Positions 40,578 through 48,521 of a stretch of DNA of 64,000 nt are shown one piece after another. A program made the position numbers and the translations under genes. A model generated the notes under the pieces. That model was not told where the DNA came from. It searched no databases and saw nothing but the letters and a program-made list of their open reading frames with translations. Position 1 is the first letter of the stretch; every line of letters starts with the position of its first letter. The stretch comes from Mycobacterium adipatum. GTDB lineage: Bacteria > Actinomycetota > Actinomycetes > Mycobacteriales > Mycobacteriaceae. The DNA is taken from positions 3,844,001 through 3,908,000 of the forward strand of contig NZ_CP015596.1 in the NCBI RefSeq assembly GCF_001644575.1, given 5' to 3'.

Positions 40578-41516
40578 TCACGGCGACAGGGTCGGGATCT
40601 CCCGGCATCGGCGCACCAGTGCGGCCAGCGCGTCGTCGTCCCCGTCGGGCACTGCGATGGTCAACCCGTCGCACAGTCCGGCGTACCACTGCCCCAGCAG
40701 GGCGGGGATCTCCTCGTACGTGCCACTGGGCACCAGCTTTTCGAGCGCACCGAGGTCAGTGACGCCGATCAGTTCCAGCTGCCGACGGTAAGCGGGTGTG
40801 CTGTACAGGAACGCCAATTCGCCTCGGCGGGCGTCTGTCAGCTCGCGTACTCTCGCGCGCGTCGCGGCCATCACCGGCTGCGGGTTGGCGATCACCCGTG
40901 GCGAGCCACCGGCCAACGCCGGCAGCGTATGACCGCGCAGGATCCTCGGGTGCGAGCTGGTGGGGTGACACACAAAACCGTCGGCCAGCTCACCGGCCAT
41001 CGTGACCATCCGCACGTTGACGCCGCCGGTCCAGATGCTCGGCGCGGGATGTTCCAGCGGGCCGGGATTGAAGTAGGGCTGCAGGGTGTCGAAAGTGTAG
41101 TGCGTGCCAACGTAATCGAGGCGCTCACCGGTCTGGAAGGCATGGAAGATCGCCCGCAGTGCGCGGATGTAGTCCGCGAGCCGGGCCACCGGCTCGGACC
41201 AGGCGGTGGAGAACCGGCCGACGATATTGCCGCGGACCTGAGAGGCGATGCCCAGCTGGAATCTGCCGCCGGACAAGCGCGCCAGATCCCACGCGGCGTA
41301 GGCGGTGATCATCGGGCTGCGCGGGAACGCGATCACCATGCTGGTGCGCACGGTGATCGCGGTGGTGGCCTGCAGGGCCATTGCGGCCACCATGAACGGG
41401 TCATGGATCGTCTCCGAGACGTGGACGGTGTCGAAGCCGAGGCGTTCGGCACGAGCGGCCCAGACACCGATCTCTGCCGGCCCCAGGGCGGCTGGGGCGG
41501 TCGCGACCATTTCCAC
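40578..41516 (-). CDS. LLM-class flavin-dependent oxidoreductase (probably F420)
   Basis: Luciferase-like TIM barrel, about 312 residues. The TIGR03617-type pattern is present: LGFDTVHVSETIHDPF, VAFPRSPMITAYAAWDLARLSGGRF and LGIASQVRGNIVGRF. The cofactor is presumably coenzyme F420, as for many mycobacterial relatives; the substrate is unknown. The start is uncertain: GTG 41516 keeps the first beta strand, while ATG 41510 has AGGGG upstream. The open frame extends to 41852 through the divergent gene. Confidence 0.85.
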   Translation of the reverse strand: MEMVATAPAALGPAEIGVWAARAERLGFDTVHVSETIHDPFMVAAMALQATTAITVRTSMVIAFPRSPMITAYAAWDLARLSGGRFQLGIASQVRGNIVGRFSTAWSEPVARLADYIRALRAIFHAFQTGERLDYVGTHYTFDTLQPYFNPGPLEHPAPSIWTGGVNVRMVTMAGELADGFVCHPTSSHPRILRGHTLPALAGGSPRVIANPQPVMAATRARVRELTDARRGELAFLYSTPAYRRQLELIGVTDLGALEKLVPSGTYEEIPALLGQWYAGLCDGLTIAVPDGDDDALAALVRRCREIPTLSP

Positions 41517-41567
41517 CCCTAAGTCATAGCAGGGGAGGATTCTGGACCGGGTGGAAAGGAGAACGAG

Positions 41568-41936
41568 ATGATCGAGGTGCTGACGGATATGCCCGACGGG
41601 GTGACCGGCATCCGGGCGTCGGGACGCATCAGTGGGGAAGATTTCCGGGCGTTCGCGCCGACCATGGCGGCCCTCGGCGCCGCCGAGGAGATCCGGATCG
41701 TCGAGGTGATCGCGCCAGACTACGAGGGCTTCGGTCCGGGCGGTCTGGCCGAGGACCTCAAGATGGGATTCGGCACGCTGCTGCGCCACCATGCGGCGTT
41801 CAAGCGGATCGCGGTGGTCTCCGACAAGGACTGGGTGCGCCACACCATGCACGCGCTGGGCTGGATGGTGCCCGGCGAGGTCGCGGTGTTCGGCCTGGAC
41901 GACTTGGACGAGGCCAAGCAGTGGGCCGCAGGGTAA
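41568..41936 (+). CDS. SpoIIAA-like (STAS/SEC14-type) protein
   Basis: 122 residues. The SpoIIAA-like family is seen in IRASGRISGEDFRAFAP at the N-terminus and FKRIAVVSDKDWVRHTMHALGWMVPGEVAVF towards the end. It is a single small domain, probably binding a lipophilic ligand or protein; the role in this organism is unknown. An AAAGGAG site precedes the ATG by 6 bases. It is divergent from the LLM gene and 6 bases before the lipoprotein hydrolase. Confidence 0.85.
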   Translation: MIEVLTDMPDGVTGIRASGRISGEDFRAFAPTMAALGAAEEIRIVEVIAPDYEGFGPGGLAEDLKMGFGTLLRHHAAFKRIAVVSDKDWVRHTMHALGWMVPGEVAVFGLDDLDEAKQWAAG

Positions 41937-41942
41937 TCAGGC

Positions 41943-43427
41943 GTGTCTGCTTCGTCGGGCAATAGGTCTACGGCCACGGCACTGCTTGTGGCCGCGGCCA
42001 TCTGCGCCGGCTGTGCCTCACCTGCGGGCAGCCCTGAACCGAAAGCCGCTGTCACGCTCTCCGAATGGGGACCCTGCGCCCCGACCGAACCGGCCGGCGT
42101 CGAATGCTCCACGCTCACAGTGCCGTTCGACTACGCACGACCCGACGAACGCACCTTCACCATCCCGCTGGTCCGGATTGCGGCTCGGGGCGAAAAGCCG
42201 CGACTGCTGTTGACCAACCCGGGCGGCCCCGGTATCAGCGGGGTCGGCGACCTGCGGTCCAACCGGGAGTACTTCGCGGGGTTCACCGATACCCACGCGG
42301 TGGTGTCCTTCGATCCGCGTGGTGTCGGCGGCTCCGAGCCGGCACTCAGCTGTCTCGATGACCAGCAGCGGCAGGCGATCTTCAACCAGCCCAGCGTGCC
42401 GACCACCGAGCCGCAGATGACCCGCGCGGCCGAATTGGCGGCCGGCATCGGCGATGCCTGTGAACGCCGGTTCGCCGATGCTCTTGCCCACGTCGGCACC
42501 GCGGATGTGGCGCGCGATATGGACGAGATCCGCAAAGTCCTGGGGTTCGAGCGGATCGACTACCTGGGCTACTCGTACGGAACGTTCCTCGGCGCGGTCT
42601 ACGCCGACACGTTCCCCGGGCATTTCGACCGCGTGGTGCTCGACTCGGTGATGGATCCGAAGCTGGACTATGCCGGTGTCCGCCACGGTCAGGCCCGGGG
42701 CATGCAACACAGCGTCACCGCCTTCGCCGAGGACTGCCTGCGGCAACCGCAGTGCGCCCTGACCGGCAACCCCGATCAGGCGGTGCGCCAGATTTCGGCG
42801 ATCATCGCCGACCTCGACCGCGAACCGTACGTCGGCTCCGATGGCCGGACCCTCTCGGGTGCCCGGATGCTGGCGCTGGTCGAATCGTCGCAGTACTTTC
42901 CGACGTCGGGTTGGCCGAGCCTGCGGGACACCCTCGACCATGCGGTCAGCGGTGATTGGCCCGCGGTGCTCGAGGCCGCCCACTCGCCGGACCTGATGGT
43001 CAACCCGGCCGACTCGCAATACCTGTCGGTGGTGTGCATCGACTTCCAGGACGATCGAGACCCTCAGTCGCCCAGGACGTTTGCTCCGGTGTGGGCGGCG
43101 GAGAGTCCGGTCAGCGGCGGCAACCGGGCGTGGTCGCTGCAACCCTGCGAAACCTGGCCCGCCGGACCGGTCCGAGAGCCGGGTCCGGTGCAGGTCGACG
43201 GTGCCGGGCAGGTGCTGATCCTGAGCACCACGGGCGATCCGGCCACCCCGTTGAGCTGGGCGCAGTCGTTGCATGACCAGATCGAGGGCTCGACCCTATT
43301 GGTCGTCCCTGCCGAAGGACATATCGCCAGTGCTCAGAGCGGCTGCGCAGAGGACGCGCTGACGGCGTTCCTCAGACGGGGTGAGCTGCCGCCCGGCCCG
43401 GTCTACACCTGCCCCGCCAACAGTTAG
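41943..43427 (+). CDS. Alpha/beta hydrolase lipoprotein, TAP-like
   Basis: Secreted or lipid-anchored hydrolase resembling Streptomyces tripeptidyl aminopeptidases. The N-terminus has a hydrophobic segment ending AAAICAGC, a possible though imperfect lipobox. The 494-residue protein carries the nucleophile motif GYSYGTFLG, an oxyanion region NPGGPGISG, and a C-terminal TAP-like domain with STTGDPATP (Asp) and AEGHIAS (His). The substrate is unknown. It starts at GTG 41943. Confidence 0.86.
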   Translation: MSASSGNRSTATALLVAAAICAGCASPAGSPEPKAAVTLSEWGPCAPTEPAGVECSTLTVPFDYARPDERTFTIPLVRIAARGEKPRLLLTNPGGPGISGVGDLRSNREYFAGFTDTHAVVSFDPRGVGGSEPALSCLDDQQRQAIFNQPSVPTTEPQMTRAAELAAGIGDACERRFADALAHVGTADVARDMDEIRKVLGFERIDYLGYSYGTFLGAVYADTFPGHFDRVVLDSVMDPKLDYAGVRHGQARGMQHSVTAFAEDCLRQPQCALTGNPDQAVRQISAIIADLDREPYVGSDGRTLSGARMLALVESSQYFPTSGWPSLRDTLDHAVSGDWPAVLEAAHSPDLMVNPADSQYLSVVCIDFQDDRDPQSPRTFAPVWAAESPVSGGNRAWSLQPCETWPAGPVREPGPVQVDGAGQVLILSTTGDPATPLSWAQSLHDQIEGSTLLVVPAEGHIASAQSGCAEDALTAFLRRGELPPGPVYTCPANS

Positions 43428-43441
43428 GGTCGTACCCCGCC

Positions 43442-44068
43442 TCAGCTCGTCGGCCGGTCCATCGTGAACACACTCTCGGGCCCGACCTCCACGTAGCTGG
43501 CAGGCCCACCGGCCCGCAGGATCGGCCGCGGCCCGGCGGTGTCGTATACGCCGTCGACCAACCATTGCTGGTCGATGTGCACGGCGATCACCTGACCGAA
43601 CACCATCCAGGTCTCGACTGGCGCGGCGTCGACATCGGTGAGCTGGATGAGTTGGGTGAGCCGGCATTCGAAGTTCACCGGACTCTCCAGCACGCGAGGT
43701 GCCGCGACGGTGGCCGAGGCCACCGCCGTCAAACCGCTGCGATCGAACTCGTCGTCCCCGGACGGCAAGGGTGCGGAGGTCTCGTTCATGGCGGTGGCGA
43801 GTTCACGGGTCGCGAGGTTCCAGACGAATTCGCCGGTGGCCTCGATGTTGGCGACGCTGTCCTTCCATCCGACCGAGGCGAATCCTATGATCGGCGGGCG
43901 GTAATTGAAGCCGTTGAAGAAGCTGTACGGCGCGAGGTTGCGCACGCCGTCGGCGTCCTGGGTGGAGATCCAGCCGATCGGCCGGGGCCCGACGATCGCG
44001 TTGAACGGGTCATGCGGCAGCCCGGTGCCCTCGGCGGGTCGATAGAAATGCGCTCCGACGCCTGCCAT
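43442..44068 (-). CDS. Flavin reductase-like FMN-binding protein
   Basis: 208 residues. The split-barrel flavin reductase family is seen in VGPRPIGWISTQDADGVRNLAPYSFFNG at the N-terminus, VWNLATRELATAMN and FECRLTQLIQL. It binds FMN and may reduce it or use it in an oxidoreductase reaction. It stands alone between the lipoprotein gene (convergent, 14 bp) and a tRNA-Val. Confidence 0.87.
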   Translation of the reverse strand: MAGVGAHFYRPAEGTGLPHDPFNAIVGPRPIGWISTQDADGVRNLAPYSFFNGFNYRPPIIGFASVGWKDSVANIEATGEFVWNLATRELATAMNETSAPLPSGDDEFDRSGLTAVASATVAAPRVLESPVNFECRLTQLIQLTDVDAAPVETWMVFGQVIAVHIDQQWLVDGVYDTAGPRPILRAGGPASYVEVGPESVFTMDRPTS

Positions 44069-44095
44069 GACCCTTCTTCCGATCTGCCCGACAAA

Positions 44096-44123
44096 GCAAA
44101 AGAACCGCCCGAGGGCGGCTCTT
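44096..44123 (-). terminator. Terminator of tRNA-Val(CAC)
   Basis: On the minus strand, downstream of the tRNA, AGAGCCGCCC pairs with GGGCGGTTCT around a short loop and is followed by TTTGCTTT. This is a strong intrinsic-type hairpin with a T-rich tail. Confidence 0.8.
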
Positions 44124-44128
44124 GCCTG

Positions 44129-44200
44129 TGGTCCCGACTGGGATCGAACCAGTGACCTTCCGCGTGTGAGGCGGACGCTCTCCCCCTGAGCTACGAGACC
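44129..44200 (-). tRNA. tRNA-Val (anticodon CAC)
   Basis: 72 bases on the minus strand. The acceptor GGTCTCG pairs with CGGGACC, discriminator A; the anticodon loop is CTCACAC, giving CAC for GTG codons; the T loop is GGTTCGATCC. The 3' CCA is not encoded. A hairpin terminator follows. Confidence 0.95.
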
Positions 44201-44345
44201 GGGGAACGAGGACGAAGACTAGCACGCGGCTACCGGGTAGCTGGAATTGGCTGGTCAGGGTGGCGCCAGTTTCACGCAATCCGGACTGTTGAAACACCCA
44301 TGCGGGGGTAGACATAAGTCACAGGACCCGACAGTGAGGATTGAG

Positions 44346-45359
44346 ATGGCACGACATCTTGCAGTTCATGTCGCATCGGCCGGTGCGGCGCTGGAGCTCG
44401 CCGAGGTGGACACCGCGCCGCCCGGTCGCGATCACGTGCGCATCGCGGTGCAGGCCTGCGGGGTGTGCGGCACCGACCACGCCTTCGTCAACGGCGCCTT
44501 CCCGGGGCTGACCTGGCCGCTGACACCGGGCCACGAGATCGCCGGCACCATCGCCGAGATCGGCGACGGTGTGCAGGAGTTCGCGGTGGGTGACCGGGTG
44601 GCGGTGGGCTGGTTCGGCGGCAACTGCGGGCACTGCACCCAATGCCGCAAGGGCGATTTCATCCACTGCGAGAACGGCCAGATCCCGAGCTGGCACTACC
44701 CCGGCGGTTATGCCGAGTCGGTGACGGCGCCGGCGAGCGCGCTGGCCCGGATTCCCGACGAGCTGTCCTTCGCCGAGGCCGCGCCGATGGCCTGCGCCGG
44801 GGTGACGGTGTTCCACGGGTTGCGCGAGACCAAGGCCAAGCCCGGTGACCGGGTGGCGGTGCTCGGCGTCGGCGGTCTCGGGCATCTGGGTGTGCAGTTC
44901 GCCCGGGCGATGGGCTTCGAGACCATCGCGATCGCCCGCGGCGCGGACAAGAAGCAGGACGCCCTCGATCTCGGCGCGCACCACTACGTCGACTCCAAGG
45001 CCGGTGATGTCAGCGAGGCGCTGCAGGCGCTCGGTGGGGTTCAGGTGGTGCTGGCCACGGCGGCCAACTCCCAGGCCATGGCCGACACCGTCGGCGGGTT
45101 GCTGCCGCGCGGGGAGCTGATCGTGGTGGGCGTGACGCCGGATCCGCTGCCGGTCAGCCCGTTGCAGCTGATCACGCCCGGGGTGAGCATCACCGGCCAT
45201 CCGTCGGGGACCGCCCGCGATGTCGAGGACACCATGAAATTCGCGGTGCAGTCCGGGGTGCGGGCCCGTATCCAGGAGATGCCGCTGGCCCAGGCCGCGC
45301 AGGCGTACGCGGCGATGGACACCGGTAAGGCCCGCTACCGAATGGTGCTCACAGTCTGA
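44346..45359 (+). CDS. Zinc-dependent alcohol dehydrogenase
   Basis: MDR-family NAD(P) alcohol or aldehyde reductase. The 337-residue protein has the catalytic-zinc Cys in ACGVCGTDH, GHEIAGTI with its His-Glu, the structural-zinc cysteines in GGNCGHCTQCRKGDFIHC, and the nucleotide motif LGVGGLGHLGVQFA. The substrate is unknown. ATG 44346 has GAGGATTGAG upstream and is the family start. The 145-bp upstream gap from the tRNA holds no other gene I can support. Confidence 0.92.
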   Translation: MARHLAVHVASAGAALELAEVDTAPPGRDHVRIAVQACGVCGTDHAFVNGAFPGLTWPLTPGHEIAGTIAEIGDGVQEFAVGDRVAVGWFGGNCGHCTQCRKGDFIHCENGQIPSWHYPGGYAESVTAPASALARIPDELSFAEAAPMACAGVTVFHGLRETKAKPGDRVAVLGVGGLGHLGVQFARAMGFETIAIARGADKKQDALDLGAHHYVDSKAGDVSEALQALGGVQVVLATAANSQAMADTVGGLLPRGELIVVGVTPDPLPVSPLQLITPGVSITGHPSGTARDVEDTMKFAVQSGVRARIQEMPLAQAAQAYAAMDTGKARYRMVLTV

Positions 45360-45381
45360 CCTGGCACATTAAGGTCGCATC

Positions 45382-45798
45382 ATGATCGTTCGGATGTTCT
45401 CGGTCGTCGCCGCGGCGGGTGCCGCGGCGACGTGGTGTGCGGCGCCGGCCGGTGCGGAGGGGTTCGTCGATTTCACGTCGCCCAGCGGGAACGTGAGCTG
45501 CGTACTCGACGTGGATTACGTGCGCTGCGATATCGCCGAACGGGACTGGGCTCCCCCGCCCCGGCCCGTGGACTGTGAGTTCGACTATGGGCAGGGCGTC
45601 GCGCTGGTGCCCGGCGGGGCCGCGGAGTTCGTCTGCGCCGGCGACACCACCCTGGGCGGCTCCAACCCGCTGAGCTATGGGCAATCGATCACCCGCGGAG
45701 ACCTCCGATGCGATAGCGCGCAGACCGGTATCACCTGTCTCGACCGCACCACAGGTCACGGGTTCGCGCTCTCACGCCAGGTTTACCAGCTGTTTTAG
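45382..45798 (+). CDS. Secreted small Cys-containing protein (DUF6636-like)
   Basis: 138 residues. A signal peptide of about 25 residues ends AGAEG; the mature part has six Cys and the pattern FTSPSGNVSCVLDVDYVRCDI, then LSYGQSITRGDLRCDSAQTGITCLD. The family assignment to DUF6636 is from pattern only. TAAGGT lies 6 bases before the ATG. It is probably exported and cross-linked by disulfides. Confidence 0.8.
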   Translation: MIVRMFSVVAAAGAAATWCAAPAGAEGFVDFTSPSGNVSCVLDVDYVRCDIAERDWAPPPRPVDCEFDYGQGVALVPGGAAEFVCAGDTTLGGSNPLSYGQSITRGDLRCDSAQTGITCLDRTTGHGFALSRQVYQLF

Positions 45799-45826
45799 CT
45801 CCGATTGCCGGGGCGTTTCAAGTGAT

Positions 45827-45856
45827 TTGTAGTTCCTCGCATCGTTGGACTAATGT
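45827..45856 (+). promoter_or_regulatory. Predicted promoter of the tRNA-Gly/Cys/Val cluster
   Basis: TTGTAG (45827-45832), an 18-base spacer and TAATGT (45851-45856) precede the first tRNA by 37 bases. Read by eye only. Confidence 0.55.
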
Positions 45857-45893
45857 TCTGATCCGCACCGGGTGACGATCTCACCCGAGGCAC

Positions 45894-45966
45894 GCGGATG
45901 TAGCGCAGTTGGTAGCGCATCACCTTGCCAAGGTGAGGGTCGCGGGTTCGAATCCCGTCATCCGCT
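45894..45966 (+). tRNA. tRNA-Gly (anticodon GCC)
   Basis: 73 bases. Acceptor GCGGATG pairs with CATCCGC, discriminator T; the anticodon stem CACC/GGTG holds loop TTGCCAA, anticodon GCC. CCA not encoded. First of three consecutive tRNAs. Confidence 0.95.
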
Positions 45967-45993
45967 CGAAGGTGCAGTGGCATCAACCCCAAT

Positions 45994-46064
45994 GGTGGAG
46001 TGGCCGAGTGGTGAGGCAACGGCCTGCAAAGCCGTGCACACGGGTTCGATTCCCGTCTCCACCT
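45994..46064 (+). tRNA. tRNA-Cys (anticodon GCA)
   Basis: 71 bases. Acceptor GGTGGAG pairs with CTCCACC, discriminator T; the anticodon loop CTGCAAA gives GCA. CCA follows in the DNA at 46065-46067. Confidence 0.95.
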
Positions 46065-46081
46065 CCAAAGTTCGAACCCCG

Positions 46082-46153
46082 GCGCGATTAGCTCAGCGGG
46101 AGAGCGCTTCCCTGACACGGAAGAGGTCACTGGTTCAATCCCAGTATCGCGCA
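46082..46153 (+). tRNA. tRNA-Val (anticodon GAC)
   Basis: 72 bases. Acceptor GCGCGAT pairs with ATCGCGC, discriminator A; the anticodon loop CTGACAC gives GAC. CCA is encoded at 46154-46156. A tRNA-Val is a known attachment site for the phiRv2 prophage in M. tuberculosis, and unrecognised, AT-richer genes follow here. Confidence 0.95.
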
Positions 46154-46156
46154 CCA

Positions 46157-46252
46157 GTATTACCGCAGATCACAAGCAGTTTTCACCGCCAAGATCTGCT
46201 CGCGTGACCTGAATATGACCTGACCGATGGCATCGGACAAGGAGACCAGGTC
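46157..46252. repeat. Repeat-rich strip between tRNA-Val and the island genes
   Basis: An inverted repeat GCAGATC (46165-46171) with GATCTGC (46193-46199), 21 bases apart, and a direct repeat TGACCTGA (46205-46212 and 46216-46223), with a further GGTCA at 46248-46252 before the first gene. They could be integrase or regulator sites, but no integrase gene and no second tRNA 3' copy were found. Confidence 0.35.
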
Positions 46253-46582
46253 ATGAATGAGCACCCATCCCGCGCCAAGATTCTGCGCAACGACCTACCC
46301 GAGCCCGACGCGGTGCGCCTGCTGGTCGACGAGGGCCAGGTCGATGTCGCCGTTCTGGTGAGTGCCGGCCAGGTGCAGGGCACGTTGGACCGTGAGCTGC
46401 TGCAGTCGGCCGACGGCACCGTCACCACGACTTGGTCGACGCGGATCGACGGTGTCCGCGAAGGTAACGCTGGGCTCGCCGACGTCCAGACCGACGAGGC
46501 CGAGCTACTGCGCGACCTCGCCGCTGTCGCCGTGGCGCTGGCCGACGAGCTGGCCGGGTCGACCGGGGACGGCGGCGCTTGA
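46253..46582 (+). CDS. Hypothetical protein, first gene of tRNA-linked island
   Basis: 109 residues, acidic, no recognised family, no membrane segment and no signal peptide. The C-terminal third is helical with heptad-like Leu/Ala spacing (EAELLRDLAAVAVALADEL). AAGGAG lies 8 bases before the ATG, which supports a real gene. It overlaps the next gene by 4 bp (TTGA). Function unknown. Confidence 0.6.
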   Translation: MNEHPSRAKILRNDLPEPDAVRLLVDEGQVDVAVLVSAGQVQGTLDRELLQSADGTVTTTWSTRIDGVREGNAGLADVQTDEAELLRDLAAVAVALADELAGSTGDGGA

Positions 46583-46869
46583 ATCCCTATGCCGACGACG
46601 GCCGGGAAACGCTGCGACTACGAGATGACCTGGTCTTCGGCACTCGCGCGATCGTCCACATTGATGACCTCGGCGCGATCCTGACGATCGCCGACACGCC
46701 CGAGAATGCGCTGTGTGTCCATCTGGACGTCAGCGACATCGAACAGTTGATCTTGGTACTGACCGAAGCCGCAGACCGCATCCGGTACAAGCTGTGCCCG
46801 TGGTGCGACTCGGTGGGCGTAGTGGAAGGTGCAAGCGGACCGGAATCGTGCACACACCCCGACAGCTAG
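46579..46869 (+). CDS. Hypothetical protein with Cys-rich tail
   Basis: 96 residues, starting at TTG 46579 which overlaps the previous stop. The body is acidic and the last 25 residues hold CPWCDSVG and a further Cys-His (CTHPDS), perhaps a small zinc site. No family recognised. Translation coupling to the preceding gene suggests they act together. Confidence 0.5.
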   Translation: MNPYADDGRETLRLRDDLVFGTRAIVHIDDLGAILTIADTPENALCVHLDVSDIEQLILVLTEAADRIRYKLCPWCDSVGVVEGASGPESCTHPDS

Positions 46870-46888
46870 CGGCGATGCCACACCTTAT

Positions 46889-47794
46889 TTAGACCTGCTG
46901 GCTTCCGTTGGGCGAAAAGGGGTACAGCTTCCGGCTCGACGTCGAGTAGATGCGTGCATCTCTCTGGCGCGCAGGTAGGTTAATCCTCGGGCAATCCGCG
47001 ATCTGGAAGCCCGGGTCCGGCTCGTAGCCCTCCGGGGCGTCCGTCCCACGGAGGTCGTAGTTAACTCCATCGATCGACCCGTCAGCTTTGAGCTTCGGCA
47101 TCTCCATGGTGATGGTTCCGATAACGTTCGGCGATTCGGTCAGCACGCCGTAGATCGCCAGCTCTGCCGTCGATTTCTTCATCTGCCTAATCGAACCGCT
47201 CTTGCCGGTGTACTTCCGACGAGCGACATCCCACAGCGACTCGACAGCGCGCGCGACGAGAATCGCCAATGCGAGGTCCTGCTCCGTCTTGACTCCAGCC
47301 ATACTCATAAACCACTCCGGGCCCCCCTTTGGGGCGCCTGGGTACCGCGCCTTGTGCATATACGCAAAGAGCGCGCCCTTGTGTATGACCGCCTTCTTGT
47401 CGCCCTGACTCATCCCGATCTCGGTGCTGGGATCGAGCGCAACGGTACTCAGGCCGTGCTTGATCGCGTTGTATAGGAACGCCTCTGACATGAACCGGTT
47501 GCCGCACTCAGTCAGTAGGAGGTCGTATCCATCAATTGCGTCGTCAAACTCTTCTTGCGACAACGCGATACACGCGTCTTCTGGGCTACTGCCGCCGAGG
47601 AATACTTGGGCGATCTGCGTGCGACCGAAGCCGTCGTTCAGCGACTGACCGACCTTGCCCTTGAACTCGGCGAAGTTGACGAGAGAAGCAACTTCGAGCC
47701 AAGGGCAGTCATTGTTCTCGACGTGGGCATAGAACAGCCGCAGCAGCATCTCGACGGCGTGGTGCAGGATGACCACCGTCTCCGTCTGGAGCAA
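46889..47794 (-). CDS. Hypothetical protein with possible HEPN-like N-terminus
   Basis: 301 residues, no family recognised. The N-terminal segment is helical and contains RLFYAH, matching the R-x4-H motif of HEPN RNases, followed by CPWLEVASLVNF. The rest alternates short helices and strands, with YKSG-type basic patches (RRKYTGKSGSIRQMKKS). The start is uncertain: TTG 47794 is used, with GTG 47776 an alternative. Codon use looks AT-richer than the neighbours, consistent with acquisition. It faces the gene at 47961. Confidence 0.55.
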   Translation of the reverse strand: MLQTETVVILHHAVEMLLRLFYAHVENNDCPWLEVASLVNFAEFKGKVGQSLNDGFGRTQIAQVFLGGSSPEDACIALSQEEFDDAIDGYDLLLTECGNRFMSEAFLYNAIKHGLSTVALDPSTEIGMSQGDKKAVIHKGALFAYMHKARYPGAPKGGPEWFMSMAGVKTEQDLALAILVARAVESLWDVARRKYTGKSGSIRQMKKSTAELAIYGVLTESPNVIGTITMEMPKLKADGSIDGVNYDLRGTDAPEGYEPDPGFQIADCPRINLPARQRDARIYSTSSRKLYPFSPNGSQQV

Positions 47795-47960
47795 CAGCCG
47801 TCGTTTGGGTCTGCTGCACGATCAGGTGACAGTTTGACCTGCCCCACCGTTCGGGTTCTAGATTCGGTGACTAAGTGACGGCCTGTACGAAAGGCTGACC
47901 GGCAGGCATCGCCATTCGATGACAAGATCGCCGATACAGCGTCAAAGGAGGGTCTTCTAT

Positions 47961-48509
47961 ATGGGGTTACCTGGAGTACTCCGGAGCAACGAGGTTGCCG
48001 CCACGATGCTTGGTGTTCTACTCGGAGGCATACTGAGCTGGCTCGTTGCCTTGCAGGGGACTAACTCCCAGGCTGAGCAGAATCGAGACGCGATCGCCGC
48101 GCAGAAGGAACAGACCCGGCTCGCGATCGAAGCGCAAACTGCACAGGCCGATCGCGAGAACAGGGCTGCGGTGTACGGGGATTTTCTGACGGCAGCACAG
48201 AAATGGGCTGACAAGAGGGAGCAACAGATCTTTTGCAACTGCATTCCGCCACTTGAACTTTTCGACGTCTACTCCGACCTCCGCCTCAAAGACCTCAACG
48301 TCGGCATCTTCGGGACTGACGGAGCGCGGGCAGCGTCACAGGATGTGGTCAGGGCAATCCCTGATACCTGGCTCAACAATCCGAATGGAGGAAAGGTCGA
48401 CAGCAGTAAAAAACTCGATCTCCATACCTACGCGCAGGCCGTCTCAGAATTCATCCATGTCATGTGTGCGGAACTTCCACCGGAGCCCAACCGGCGCTGC
48501 AGCAGCTAG
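47961..48509 (+). CDS. Hypothetical membrane-anchored coiled-coil protein
   Basis: 182 residues. A membrane helix at about 10-32 (AATMLGVLLGGILSWLVAL) is followed by about 35 residues of Gln/Ala/Glu-rich coiled coil (QAEQNRDAIAAQKEQTRLAI) and a mixed C-terminal domain with four Cys. No family recognised. ATG 47961 has AAGGAGGG 8 bases upstream, one of the best ribosome sites in the window. The 166-bp gap to the divergent gene at 47794 holds no other feature I can support. Confidence 0.65.
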   Translation: MGLPGVLRSNEVAATMLGVLLGGILSWLVALQGTNSQAEQNRDAIAAQKEQTRLAIEAQTAQADRENRAAVYGDFLTAAQKWADKREQQIFCNCIPPLELFDVYSDLRLKDLNVGIFGTDGARAASQDVVRAIPDTWLNNPNGGKVDSSKKLDLHTYAQAVSEFIHVMCAELPPEPNRRCSS

Positions 48510-48521
48510 CAGCCGAGGGCG

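Noticed and set aside
44270..44299. GTTTCA and TGAAAC half-sites upstream of the alcohol dehydrogenase, similar to the cocE operator
   Set aside because: The arms are further apart than in the cocE boxes and the inner bases do not match; probably chance.
47638..47925. Upstream frame that might be a frameshifted N-terminus of the HEPN-like gene
   Set aside because: Its product is Ser/Arg-rich shadow sequence with no resemblance to a domain start.
46157..48510. Intact prophage or integrative element
   Set aside because: No integrase, excisionase or structural genes and no repeated tRNA end; called only an island-like remnant.
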